DNA of 33,479 nucleotides from the NCBI GenBank assembly GCA_023480665.1, contig JAMCWR010000020.1, positions 1 through 33,479 on the forward strand, in the 5' to 3' direction. Source of the DNA: Gammaproteobacteria bacterium (GTDB lineage Bacteria; Pseudomonadota; Gammaproteobacteria; UBA9339). Shown in pieces: positions 7,901 to 15,793 of the stretch. The notes beneath the pieces were generated by a model. The model was given only the letters and a program-made list of their open reading frames with translations, did no database searches and was not told where the DNA came from. Numbering within the stretch: the first letter of the stretch is position 1; each line of letters starts with the position of its first letter. The position numbers were made by a program, and so were the translations under genes.

Positions 7901-10900
7901 AAATGGGAACTAAGTCAGCTTGAAGTGCATAATGGTAGTGCAAAAAATGACATAACTTTTGAACTTGAAGAACGTGATAAGTGCATGATTGGACGTGTTG
8001 AATACAAAGTGGCTTTTTTTAGTGAAGATTTTATTGCGGGCATGATAAAAAATTTTATTCAGCTTTTACAAGAAATCGTAGCCAATCCAGGCATTGAAGT
8101 TTCAAAAATAAATTTACTTTCTCCAGCAGCATTTCAAGAACAAATAAAACACAATCAACGTTCAGTTTGTGAAAATAATTCCGCGGCAACAACAATTCAG
8201 CAAGGTTTTGAAAGATGTGTCGCGCAACACCCATCACACATAGCAGCTCATTATGAGGGCAAAGAAATAACTTATTTTGAGTTAAATCAAAAAGCTAATT
8301 ATATAGCGCTGTTACTTACCACTGAGTATTATAAAAAAACTGGAAAACAATTAAAGCCTGGTGTTCTAATTGCGATATGTGTTGAAAGAAGCATCGAGAT
8401 GATTATTGGGATTCTTGGAATTTTAAAAGCTGGCGCTGCTTATGTGCCGCTAGATAAAAATTATCCAAACGAAAGATTACAGTTTATGATAGAAGATGCT
8501 AGTATCGAATTTATCCTAACTCAAAAACAAATTTTAACAAAGCAACAATTTTTCTCTCCTGAGAAGCTAGGCGTAATATGTTTAGATGATGATAGATTTG
8601 CTAAATTTGAATTGATAAGAAACATACCGGATCCAGCTCCAATTAATACTGCAACTGATATTGCGTATGTTATTTATACTTCAGGTACAACAGGTGATCC
8701 CAAAGGAACTCTAGTTACTCACGAAAATGTTTTAAGACTATTTACTACAACCAAAAGTAATTTTAATTTTTCTAACAGCGATATCTGGACAGTATTTCAC
8801 TCTTATGCCTTTGATTTTTCCGTATGGGAAATATGGGGTGCTTTATTTTTTGGCGGTAAATTAATAATTGTGCCGGAATATGCTACCACAGATCCAATCA
8901 AATTATTAAATTTACTTGATAAGCAAAAGGTTTCAGTTTTAAATCTTACGCCAAATGTATTTTTACGTTTGAGCGTAGCAGATCAAAATTCTTCATCTAG
9001 ATTAAATGCATTACGCTTTGTAATATTTGGTGGTGAGGCATTAACTAAAAAACATCTAGAGCACTGGGTAAAAAAATACAATTACGCTAGGCCTCAATTA
9101 GTAAATATGTATGGCATCACCGAAACAACCGTACACTCTTCTTATTATTCGATCACAGCCAAAGATATGGCCGAAGGCCACATAAATATCAAAATTGGTA
9201 CTGCTCTTAAAGATTTAGATTTTTATGTATTAGATCCCAACCAAAAGTTAGTCCCAGAAGGGGTGCCTGGGGAATTATATATAGGTGGTGCTGGCGTCAC
9301 ACGTGGTTATTTAAATCGGCCACAATTAACTAAAGAAAGGTTTATTGAAAATCCTTTCATGCCTAATAGCATTTTATATCGCAGTGGTGACGTTGTTAAA
9401 AAATTAGAAGATGGAAATTACACCTATCTTGGGCGAAATGACCAGCAAATAAAAATTAATGGATTTAGAATTGAATTAATGGAGATTGAAAATTGCTTAC
9501 GTCAGTACCCAGATCTAAGTCAATGCGCGGTAGCTGCGAGCGTTAACGGTGTAAATGATAAAATTGTTGCCTATTATGCGAAAAATACTCATGGCAATGC
9601 GCACAGTGAAAAAATGTTGCAAGAATTCTTAAAACGAAGGTTACCTGGATACATGATTCCCACAAAGTTTATTGAACTTGATAAACTGCCACTAACCATA
9701 AATGGAAAAATTGACAGGAAGGCTTTGACTCAATTTGGCGTTTCCGAAAGAGAAAATCTGGCGACATTTATTGCACCCAGAACCAAAACAGAAGAAAAAT
9801 TAGCCTGTATTTGGCGGGAAACACTTGGCGGTAGCATTAGACAAATTGGAGTATATGATAATTTTTTTCAAATTGGTGGTACGCAGTCTTTAGCTGAAAA
9901 ACTTGTAAAAAACATTAATAGTCAATTTGTGGTCAATTTACCTGTCAAATGGGTGCACGATAATCCTATGATCATGATGCAAGCCACGCTTTCAAATAAG
10001 CCGGTTTTTAATGATATCATGATATTTAATTCTCACGGTTCAACTCAGCCACTCATTTTCATTCATCCGGGGGTAGGTGGCGCTGATGTGTATAGTGAAT
10101 TTGCAAAAGATCTCAGTAAAAATATCCCATTTTATTGCCTAGATTCATTTAATCTTAATGCAAAAAGGAAAATGCTGGTATCGATTGAACAGCTTGCCAG
10201 CCGTTATTTAAAAAAGTTAAAAAATATACAGCCACATGGTCCATATTATCTTGGTGGTTGGTGTCTGGGTGGGGTCATTGCTTATGAAATTGCTAGACAA
10301 CTTAAAGCCCAAGGGGATGAGGTAAGTAGTATTTTTTTGATTGATTCTGTTGCAATTACCGCGAAAAGTGAGCGTCAGGTTAATAAAGAACTAGAAAATT
10401 ATTTTCTGTCAGATTTAGTAAACAATAAAAATTTTGTATGTTTTCCAAAAACCAGGCAAAACCAACTAAAAAAAGTGGCAATGCTGGAAAGCGATATGCT
10501 GTTAAACTATGCTTATCCTAAGTATGCCGGAACAGTAGTTTTATTCGCAGCTACAGAGCAACCAAGTTACGATGGTGATAATCCAAAAATAAAAAAATTA
10601 TTTAATCAATTGACGCTTATTACGCATACCAAACAAGATTCAGGCTGGCATGATTTGGTTCAAGATTTGCATGTTGTTTGTTTTGATACAGATCACCAGG
10701 GCATTATGCTAAATAGTGATTCAAGGTTAATGATTATTGCCCAAATCGAAAATTGGATTGTCAATAATGCGCACAACAAAAATCTGATTGTACAAAATAA
10801 AAATACAGTTGCGCAGAGCACTACTAAAAATAAAGAATCTGTTTTGATCCAGATTTTAAAAGAAGTTTTTGAAAACCAGGCAGTCAATAAAAATGATAAT

Positions 10901-12403
10901 TTTTTTGCATTAGGTGGTACTTCTATTACCGCAATGGATATTGTTAATCGCGTTAATCAAAAAGGCTATCAGGTCGCAACTCGAGATATTTTTCAAGAAC
11001 AAATAGTCTCAAAAATTGCTAAAAAATTAACCCACAAATCTGCCGTATTAAATAATTTTGATAAAAATAACTTGAGTCATAAGGCATTTCCTTTATCTGC
11101 CGTACAAAATCGTTTTGTGCAGCGCAATTTATATAATGGCAATATTTTTTCCATACCGATTTTGATTGAGTTGCAAAAGAATATAGACTCGCAACTGGTT
11201 GCGCAAGCTGTGCAGAAACTAATAGTGAAACATCAATCTCTTAGTTTGTGCTTCAAATATAGGTCAGATACAAAATCATGGAGCCAAGAATATAAAAACG
11301 CCCCTCTAGCAAAATATTATTATCAGGTAGATCTTAAAAATATTCCAATTGCTGAACATGATACATATATTAAAAATTATCACCTGCGCCTAAAAACAAC
11401 TTGCAATATTAAAACATCGCCACTTTTTAAGTTTGTACTTTTTAATAATTACTCTAGCAAAAAAAAGCAATTGGCGCTTTTTTTTGCTCATCATCTGATC
11501 TCTGATGAACGATCCATGTTAAAATTATTACGTGATTTTGAATCTTTTTGTACTTTGCCGCAATCTGCATCCCAAGCGAATGAGTCGTCTTCATATTATG
11601 ATTGGTGTGTGTGTCTTGATGAATACAAAGATAACATAAACCCAAAATATCTTAATTATTGGCGGCAGCAGCTAATATCTGGCGCACAATTATTTACGGA
11701 CTATAATTGTGCAAAAACTCCAATTCATGCTGATATGGCTACCGTTAAAATAAGTTTATTAGATAAACACCAAATATCTTTTCTTTCTCAATTAACAAAA
11801 CGGTTCAAGATAAGCTCACTACCATTTTTTTTAGGGATTTTTTGTCAAGCACTATTGCAGGAAAGAGATCAGAAAGGGTTTTTGTTAAATATAATGTCTG
11901 CTCAGAGAGAAAGTGTATTTTCTCAATTAAATATCTCAGAAACTGTTGGTTTTTTTGCTGGAGCATACCCAATTTATATAAATCTTCATCACTGTAAAAT
12001 GTTAACAAAAAATGTTAGCGCGAGAATAAATAAATTATTGCTGCAAACACCAAACAATGGTATAGATTATTTTGTTTTAAAATATCTTAATCCAAGCCAA
12101 ATAAGAAGTGGTAGCGATGCCCAAACTTTGTTTCACTTTTCCAATGAAGATGTTTTTTCACAGGAAGATAGTTTTTTTAAGTCGAGCTCTGTGCAGCTTG
12201 ATAGTACAAATTGTAATAATAACCAATCAGCATATTTATTAAATGTAACTATAAAACAAGCCAAAAGCGAATTAACACTAACTTTATATTACTCTAAATT
12301 GCATTATGCTGAAAAAACAATTAACAATATTGCACAAGCGTTTAAATCAATATTGTTTGACAATATTGACCAATGCCCTAAAACCGCTGGAGAAAATATA
12401 TGA
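4943..12403 (+). CDS. Non-ribosomal peptide synthetase, A-PCP-C-A(Thr)-PCP-TE(Cys)-PCP-E-like
   Basis: I prefer ATG 4943 (2,486 residues) over an in-frame TTG at 4931, because TTGGA lies 7 nt upstream of the ATG. Residue numbers below count from this ATG. A1 (about 10-520): TSGTTGTPKG near 178, NGYGPTET near 306, NGKVD near 507. PCP1: GGTSL with Ser563. C (about 630-1060): HHLVMDG at 758-764. A2 (about 1090-1600): TSGTTGDPKG near 1247, MYGITETT near 1388, NGKID near 1587; its specificity residues read DFWNIGMVHK, the canonical threonine code. PCP2: GGTQSL with Ser1649, one residue longer than usual. TE (about 1695-1940): GGWCLGG with Cys1774 in place of Ser, and likely catalytic His1918. PCP3: GGTSI with Ser1994. 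The terminal domain has HHLISDE (2183-2189), TVGFFAGAYPI near 2334 and NGIDYFVLKYL near 2372. These fit an epimerization domain better than a condensation domain, though its EGHGRE motif is replaced by MSAQRE. A1 reads approximately DGTFFGGVFK, which I cannot assign. There is no starter C domain. Confidence 0.95.
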   Translation: MSSIKKKTIQQLFESQVKQSPNNIAVRFGNQKLTYKELNEKANQLAFYLKHLYLKQYGRELRPDTLIALFLDRGIEAIISIFAVIKAGGTYVPIDPNNPVKRIGFILQDINASLILSNGRVLPLIKTAMRELNSNIANCIRLVDLTNSKTIAIQKTFKTNNPSSVATANSLAYVFYTSGTTGTPKGVMIENGSLENFSHMLIRLGCFNNKTRCSQFANYAFDGSITEIFPTLLSGGALYIANVKQQLNLQLFVKFLYVNKITHCFLPTSILKAIADKLDNTFLQKIFTGGESLQGLNFLPKADLINGYGPTETCVFCTSTLIKDLEKIHIGKPFAHAQIYILDHNLQPVSKEQIGEIYIGGPGLARGYLNQPKLTAEKFISNPFISKSKRLKNTAKLFKTGDLARWLPDGNIEFICRKDRQVKVGGFRIELGEIEAILAKYPGISQAVVVIKQENLSESNYLVAYYIPKTKNHISVNKLITFCKQYLPHYMIPGQYVPLKQLPLTRNGKVDLAALPDITKSQKNLSTKASNSLQRKLIQIWQSVLPCPKINIHSDFFVSGGTSLAAIKIISLLESTFGVKLGIATLFKKKNIKNLYPIISALINRHNRNQNISRQLSSLNHHNKYFPFSYIQEKIWLHQISSQNNIIYNEPFSITFFENIDRLVLEKSLNFLIKRHEIFRQNLFRLNGSIRQTFTDSWDYNLPFIDVEKMPQVLRRKIALAHATKLAAKPFNLFREHPIRFLLIRLEKNLFKLFFVSHHLVMDGISLYEVFFPELEHVYRALLAKTEPALPTKRKNYYHFALQQRLEFENLKTKKTVLDYWKKTFTQSQILDLRQKCYAVTNDLEHCGRRICLSIPEKLTRQLKQLALKNKTTLFGVLFAGFNSLLYRYTLLTDLCVGTVIADQPALYTNSMGVFLNTLVIRSCFAPTTIFSKLLKVVRKSLVDAYTNQKVPLHILQEKHPELAALRLAHPKVYFVLEPPLAPLKSKWELSQLEVHNGSAKNDITFELEERDKCMIGRVEYKVAFFSEDFIAGMIKNFIQLLQEIVANPGIEVSKINLLSPAAFQEQIKHNQRSVCENNSAATTIQQGFERCVAQHPSHIAAHYEGKEITYFELNQKANYIALLLTTEYYKKTGKQLKPGVLIAICVERSIEMIIGILGILKAGAAYVPLDKNYPNERLQFMIEDASIEFILTQKQILTKQQFFSPEKLGVICLDDDRFAKFELIRNIPDPAPINTATDIAYVIYTSGTTGDPKGTLVTHENVLRLFTTTKSNFNFSNSDIWTVFHSYAFDFSVWEIWGALFFGGKLIIVPEYATTDPIKLLNLLDKQKVSVLNLTPNVFLRLSVADQNSSSRLNALRFVIFGGEALTKKHLEHWVKKYNYARPQLVNMYGITETTVHSSYYSITAKDMAEGHINIKIGTALKDLDFYVLDPNQKLVPEGVPGELYIGGAGVTRGYLNRPQLTKERFIENPFMPNSILYRSGDVVKKLEDGNYTYLGRNDQQIKINGFRIELMEIENCLRQYPDLSQCAVAASVNGVNDKIVAYYAKNTHGNAHSEKMLQEFLKRRLPGYMIPTKFIELDKLPLTINGKIDRKALTQFGVSERENLATFIAPRTKTEEKLACIWRETLGGSIRQIGVYDNFFQIGGTQSLAEKLVKNINSQFVVNLPVKWVHDNPMIMMQATLSNKPVFNDIMIFNSHGSTQPLIFIHPGVGGADVYSEFAKDLSKNIPFYCLDSFNLNAKRKMLVSIEQLASRYLKKLKNIQPHGPYYLGGWCLGGVIAYEIARQLKAQGDEVSSIFLIDSVAITAKSERQVNKELENYFLSDLVNNKNFVCFPKTRQNQLKKVAMLESDMLLNYAYPKYAGTVVLFAATEQPSYDGDNPKIKKLFNQLTLITHTKQDSGWHDLVQDLHVVCFDTDHQGIMLNSDSRLMIIAQIENWIVNNAHNKNLIVQNKNTVAQSTTKNKESVLIQILKEVFENQAVNKNDNFFALGGTSITAMDIVNRVNQKGYQVATRDIFQEQIVSKIAKKLTHKSAVLNNFDKNNLSHKAFPLSAVQNRFVQRNLYNGNIFSIPILIELQKNIDSQLVAQAVQKLIVKHQSLSLCFKYRSDTKSWSQEYKNAPLAKYYYQVDLKNIPIAEHDTYIKNYHLRLKTTCNIKTSPLFKFVLFNNYSSKKKQLALFFAHHLISDERSMLKLLRDFESFCTLPQSASQANESSSYYDWCVCLDEYKDNINPKYLNYWRQQLISGAQLFTDYNCAKTPIHADMATVKISLLDKHQISFLSQLTKRFKISSLPFFLGIFCQALLQERDQKGFLLNIMSAQRESVFSQLNISETVGFFAGAYPIYINLHHCKMLTKNVSARINKLLLQTPNNGIDYFVLKYLNPSQIRSGSDAQTLFHFSNEDVFSQEDSFFKSSSVQLDSTNCNNNQSAYLLNVTIKQAKSELTLTLYYSKLHYAEKTINNIAQAFKSILFDNIDQCPKTAGENI

Positions 12404-13287
12404 GAATCCATGAATTTTGTCCCTTTTTTAATGAGAAAGAGATAGCAAAAATAAAAATTCAAGAAAATTCCAATTGGGTTGATAAATTACACATAATTGA
12501 GGCAAACAAAACTTTTAGTTATTTCTCAAAACCATGGAACTTTGATAAAACCTTAGCATCAGCGCACGTACATTATCATAAAATTAATGTAGATAAATTA
12601 TTTCGCAAACCACTACCCAAACAAAAATATTTTGATTTAAAAAGATGTGGAAAAAACCAGTTTGATAAGTGGTATTGGGATTTATTAGTTACAAATAGCG
12701 CTTATTATAATGAAGCAGTGCAAAGAAATCTTTGCAGTGATTATAAAGATTGTATTGACGATACAGACATAGTTATTTTGGCTGATTTTGATGAGATTTT
12801 GGACAGCCGCTATGCCGATCAAATTGTAAGCTATGTAAAAAAATATAAGATAATTACTTTTAAACTATTTTATTCGGTATTTTTTCTTAATTTATTCGCC
12901 GATCATAACCATGGGGCAAAAAATTTTAGTTATCGAGTATACGCTATGACTGGAAAATATTTCAAATCAATGCCGTGCAGCTCAGATTATCTCCGAAAAA
13001 AAGGTATCGCTGAATGTTTAACAAAGGAAATATTTTGTACTCCAAGATTTATGGGTTTTCATCATTCATGGCAAGATTTTTACCATAAGGCATTTCCAAA
13101 GTTACGAGCTTTTGCTGCAAATATTAAGGAAAAAAATATTGTAAATCAAGAATACCTAATGAGATGTTTAAAAGATAAAAAATTATATTATCTTGATGCA
13201 AATTTATATGTTGATAACAACAAGCCATTTTTAAGAGCATCGCGAGCAAATAATTTAACTGGAATGTGGTATAATGATAATGATTGA
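12400..13287 (+). CDS. GT17-like glycosyltransferase coupled to the NRPS
   Basis: The 295-residue protein resembles glycosyltransferase family 17, whose known members transfer beta-1,4-linked GlcNAc. Visible features are the N-terminal PFFNE, a nucleotide-sugar/metal site ILADFDEI (Asp129, Asp131, Glu132), and GFHHSWQDF near residue 224, which matches the family's conserved Gly-Trp/Phe-His-x-Ser block. No signal peptide or membrane segment is seen, so it is probably cytoplasmic. Its ATG overlaps the NRPS stop (ATGA at 12400-12403) and GGAG at 12389-12392 gives a good ribosome binding site, so translation is probably coupled. The context suggests it glycosylates the NRPS product or a precursor; the acceptor and sugar are unknown. 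Confidence 0.8.
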   Translation: MRIHEFCPFFNEKEIAKIKIQENSNWVDKLHIIEANKTFSYFSKPWNFDKTLASAHVHYHKINVDKLFRKPLPKQKYFDLKRCGKNQFDKWYWDLLVTNSAYYNEAVQRNLCSDYKDCIDDTDIVILADFDEILDSRYADQIVSYVKKYKIITFKLFYSVFFLNLFADHNHGAKNFSYRVYAMTGKYFKSMPCSSDYLRKKGIAECLTKEIFCTPRFMGFHHSWQDFYHKAFPKLRAFAANIKEKNIVNQEYLMRCLKDKKLYYLDANLYVDNNKPFLRASRANNLTGMWYNDND

Positions 13288-13383
13288 AGATATAGTTGAT
13301 GGTAGATTTCCCAAAAAAAACAGCCAGGAGTCATGATTAGATTTGGCTCTCCAAGTTTATATATACATATACACAAAGAATAA

Positions 13384-13626
13384 TCATCTTTTCAAAATTT
13401 TAATCACGCTATAAATACTGATTGCTGTCCAAGCTAGTTCCATGATGATAGCAGGTATATTAGGCTTATCGTAAAGAGAGACTAATATTAATACTGATCC
13501 AATAATATTATATAGCGCATATGCCATGCCAGACGATTTTATTTTTTCTATCTGCAATAAGAAGTAGGCCACTAAAATTAAAAAAACTCCAAACAATCCC
13601 AAGCTATTATAAATTTGATGTGTCAT
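13384..13626 (-). CDS. CBU_0592-type small integral membrane protein
   Basis: The 80-residue protein has three probable membrane helices: about residues 8-25 (LGLFGVFLILVAYFLLQ), 33-50 (MAYALYNIIGSVLILVSL) and 58-76. The pattern of a first helix ending in YFLLQ, then AYALYNIIGS, then a Trp-containing third helix fits the CBU_0592 family, named after a Coxiella burnetii protein. The function of the family is unknown. It starts 11 nt after the nucleoside phosphorylase stop codon on the same strand, so the two are probably one transcript. The ribosome binding site is weak. Confidence 0.7.
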   Translation of the reverse strand: MTHQIYNSLGLFGVFLILVAYFLLQIEKIKSSGMAYALYNIIGSVLILVSLYDKPNIPAIIMELAWTAISIYSVIKILKR

Positions 13627-13637
13627 GTTATTCGCGC

Positions 13638-14492
13638 TTAAAGCTCGTTTTGAGATAATTCAATTATGGTTTGTAATGATAGCCGAATAGCATCCTGGTC
13701 CATTTTTTTTAGCATGTCGGGTGTGCCAAAATCTTCGCCCTCACCAAGAACAACGCAAATTGTTCCTGATTTAATAATGTTGGCGGGATTATAGCAATCG
13801 TGAAAATTATTTTTTAATTTGGAAAGGTAGTTAAACACTGAGGTTAAAATAAAAATTATGGAGGATTCCATTTCTGAAGCAAGAACCCCTGAGTTACGTA
13901 CTACATCCATATATTCTTTGTTTTGTTTTGAGAGCGGCGAATCCTCGGCAAATTCTTCAGCATACAAAGAGTCTTTAGAATGTATTATTCCAGTATGAAC
14001 ATTTGGTATCAAACCATTTAATTTTTTGGCAGCAGCTTGGGCTGCTAACACAACATCGTAAGAAGCAATTGCCGGAAATTCTGCAGGCATATAACGTTTT
14101 GATGTTCCTTCATCGCGTACTGCCGCAGTGGCAATTACTAATTCACCAGATTTTACAAACTTTGGTTGCAGAGTTCCTGCAGTCCCAACTCTGAGAAGGC
14201 GCTTTACACCCAATCTGACTAGTTCGTTAATAATGATATCTAAGCTAGGTGTGCCCATGCCTGAAGAAATAGCGGCAACTTCAACTTTTTTGTTATTTTC
14301 TGCCAGAGTTCCAGTATATAAATTGTGACCACGCGGGTGGGTTTTTACTTTGCAACCAATAAAGTGCTCAGAAATTTCGCGAGCTCTGCCGTCAGAGCCG
14401 GGGAAAAAAACATATCTTCCGATATCCCCATTGCCAAGAAAATCATCGGCTGTTGCATTCATATGTTCAGGTTTGAAGTTGTGTAATTTCAT
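13638..14492 (-). CDS. Nucleoside phosphorylase (uridine phosphorylase-like)
   Basis: The 284-residue protein belongs to the PNP/UDP phosphorylase family I, which splits nucleosides with phosphate to give the base and (deoxy)ribose-1-phosphate. Seen motifs are the phosphate-binding PGSDGRA near the N-terminus, SSGMGTPS, RVGTAGTLQPKFVKSGE, the ribose-contacting EMESS, and AVRDEGTS. The last two resemble uridine phosphorylases more than purine enzymes, but base specificity cannot be fixed from motifs. AAGGAG lies 9 nt upstream of the ATG. The gene is transcribed divergently from the LuxR regulator. With the adenosine deaminase at 22925 it indicates nucleoside salvage. Confidence 0.85.
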   Translation of the reverse strand: MKLHNFKPEHMNATADDFLGNGDIGRYVFFPGSDGRAREISEHFIGCKVKTHPRGHNLYTGTLAENNKKVEVAAISSGMGTPSLDIIINELVRLGVKRLLRVGTAGTLQPKFVKSGELVIATAAVRDEGTSKRYMPAEFPAIASYDVVLAAQAAAKKLNGLIPNVHTGIIHSKDSLYAEEFAEDSPLSKQNKEYMDVVRNSGVLASEMESSIIFILTSVFNYLSKLKNNFHDCYNPANIIKSGTICVVLGEGEDFGTPDMLKKMDQDAIRLSLQTIIELSQNEL

Positions 14493-14959
14493 GGTTTGGG
14501 TCTCCTTGAATGTATTCTGTTACAGTTCAGTTTTGTGGTCAAGGAGCGCGTTGGCGTTGGGGATACTCATATTTATGTTATGTATTTGATTAATAAGCAA
14601 AAACTTAAGAAAAAAATCAGCATGTTTTGTAAGCAATTGATTTTAAATACAAAATTTTTTACATGTTTTCCCTTTGATTTTAAACGAAAAATTAAAATAG
14701 GCACGAAGTCTTACCCGTAAATATCGGAGCAAACATCGTTGTTAATAAAAAAAGATTTATTACTATTTTGAAACTTTGCATTGTTTTCGCAATTTTCCAA
14801 TCAGATGAAATTTAGGTTGGCCATCCGTATAAACTACGTAGTTGGCTGATATTGATTGAGACGTAACCAGCAAAAGAATAAAATTATTACGCGTTAAGAT
14901 TTCGCTTGGAAAAATGCAATTTGTAAAAGATGCAAACTGTTTTATTTGTTGAGTTCATT
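14493..14959. other. Divergent intergenic region between nucleoside phosphorylase and LuxR regulator
   Basis: This roughly 465-bp spacer holds no convincing gene. A 74-codon plus-strand frame starting at 14496 overlaps the phosphorylase ribosome binding site and has no site of its own. The only clear structure is the palindrome at 14832-14843 (separate entry). The promoters of both flanking genes must lie here; the sequence is too AT-rich for me to choose one. Confidence 0.5.
14832..14843. promoter_or_regulatory. Perfect 12-bp palindrome, candidate operator
   Basis: AACTACGTAGTT is fully self-complementary and lies 116 nt before the LuxR-type regulator start. LuxR-family dimers bind dyad-symmetric sites, so autoregulation of the regulator-permease pair is plausible. 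This is shorter than a classic 20-bp lux box. Binding is inference only. Confidence 0.35.
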
Positions 14960-15793
14960 ATGAATAAAGAATTAGAAAAACATGTTTCTTTTACTACATC
15001 TGCTGATATAGGGGATATTTCTCGGCCGCTAAATGATTTTTTTAATGTTAATTTTTTTATCTATCAAAGAAATCTTATCGATAATACAGCAACTAATGTG
15101 AAGAAAAGTGCATTTTTGTGTAATAATGCGCATGCTCTTGATTTTATTCTTTCCTTGCCAAAAACAAATCGTGAAAGTGCTAAATATGATTTTGACGATA
15201 AAGGCAGAAGAAAATATGTGTTGCTCGAAACAACCCAACCAAAGTTTGCTAATCTTCTCCGCTCCACTTTTAATTTTAATAATATTTTGTGTCGTGATGA
15301 ACAAATTGGCCCTAACGAATGGGAGCATTTTATTTTAGGTACTGCATCAAACGACCTTGCTTTGGTAAATAATTATTTAAATGGCTTAGAATTGCTCGAT
15401 AAATATGCTGGATATTTCCGGGATAAAGCTAGAAACCTGATTAAGAAAGCTTGTGACAATAGAATAAGATCTGGGCGAGTTATCGAAAAATGTAGTTTTC
15501 AACATATTTATGATGTGAAGACAAATGCGGGTTATGCGAGTTTTATGCAATCTATTCATTCAGATAAATATTATTTAACTGATAGTGAAGGTTCGCAAGT
15601 TGCGTTAACTAAAGGCGAAACGAAGTGTGTAACGCTTCTGGCAAAAGGCCGAACTGGTAAAGAAATTGCACGAATTTTATCAATATCGCCGCGAACTGTT
15701 GAAACTCATCTGAAAAATTGTCGCATAAAGTTGAAATGCCATACCAAAGGTATGCTTCTTGATATTTTTGAACGTGCGGAAAATCTCAAATGA
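14960..15793 (+). CDS. LuxR-family transcriptional regulator
   Basis: The protein is 277 residues from ATG 14960, which has GAG 6 nt upstream; an in-frame ATG at 14930 would add ten residues but has no obvious site. The C-terminus (last ~60 residues) is a LuxR-type winged-free helix-turn-helix: LTKGETKCVTLLAKG, then GKEIARILSISPRTVETHLKN, the recognition-helix pattern of GerE/LuxR proteins. The N-terminal ~210 residues should be the sensory part; I see no response-regulator receiver signature and no recognisable acyl-homoserine-lactone pocket. Its stop overlaps the start of the permease gene (ATGA at 15790-15793), so it probably controls or senses the substrate of that permease. Confidence 0.85.
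   Translation: MNKELEKHVSFTTSADIGDISRPLNDFFNVNFFIYQRNLIDNTATNVKKSAFLCNNAHALDFILSLPKTNRESAKYDFDDKGRRKYVLLETTQPKFANLLRSTFNFNNILCRDEQIGPNEWEHFILGTASNDLALVNNYLNGLELLDKYAGYFRDKARNLIKKACDNRIRSGRVIEKCSFQHIYDVKTNAGYASFMQSIHSDKYYLTDSEGSQVALTKGETKCVTLLAKGRTGKEIARILSISPRTVETHLKNCRIKLKCHTKGMLLDIFERAENLK

Noticed and set aside
11454..11645. Small minus-strand ORF inside the NRPS gene
   Set aside because: The plus frame here encodes conserved HHLISDE and nearby motifs, so the opposite frame is incidental.
14496..14720. 74-codon plus-strand ORF upstream of the LuxR gene
   Set aside because: It begins inside the phosphorylase leader, has no ribosome binding site, and its Phe/Lys-rich translation reflects AT-rich DNA.
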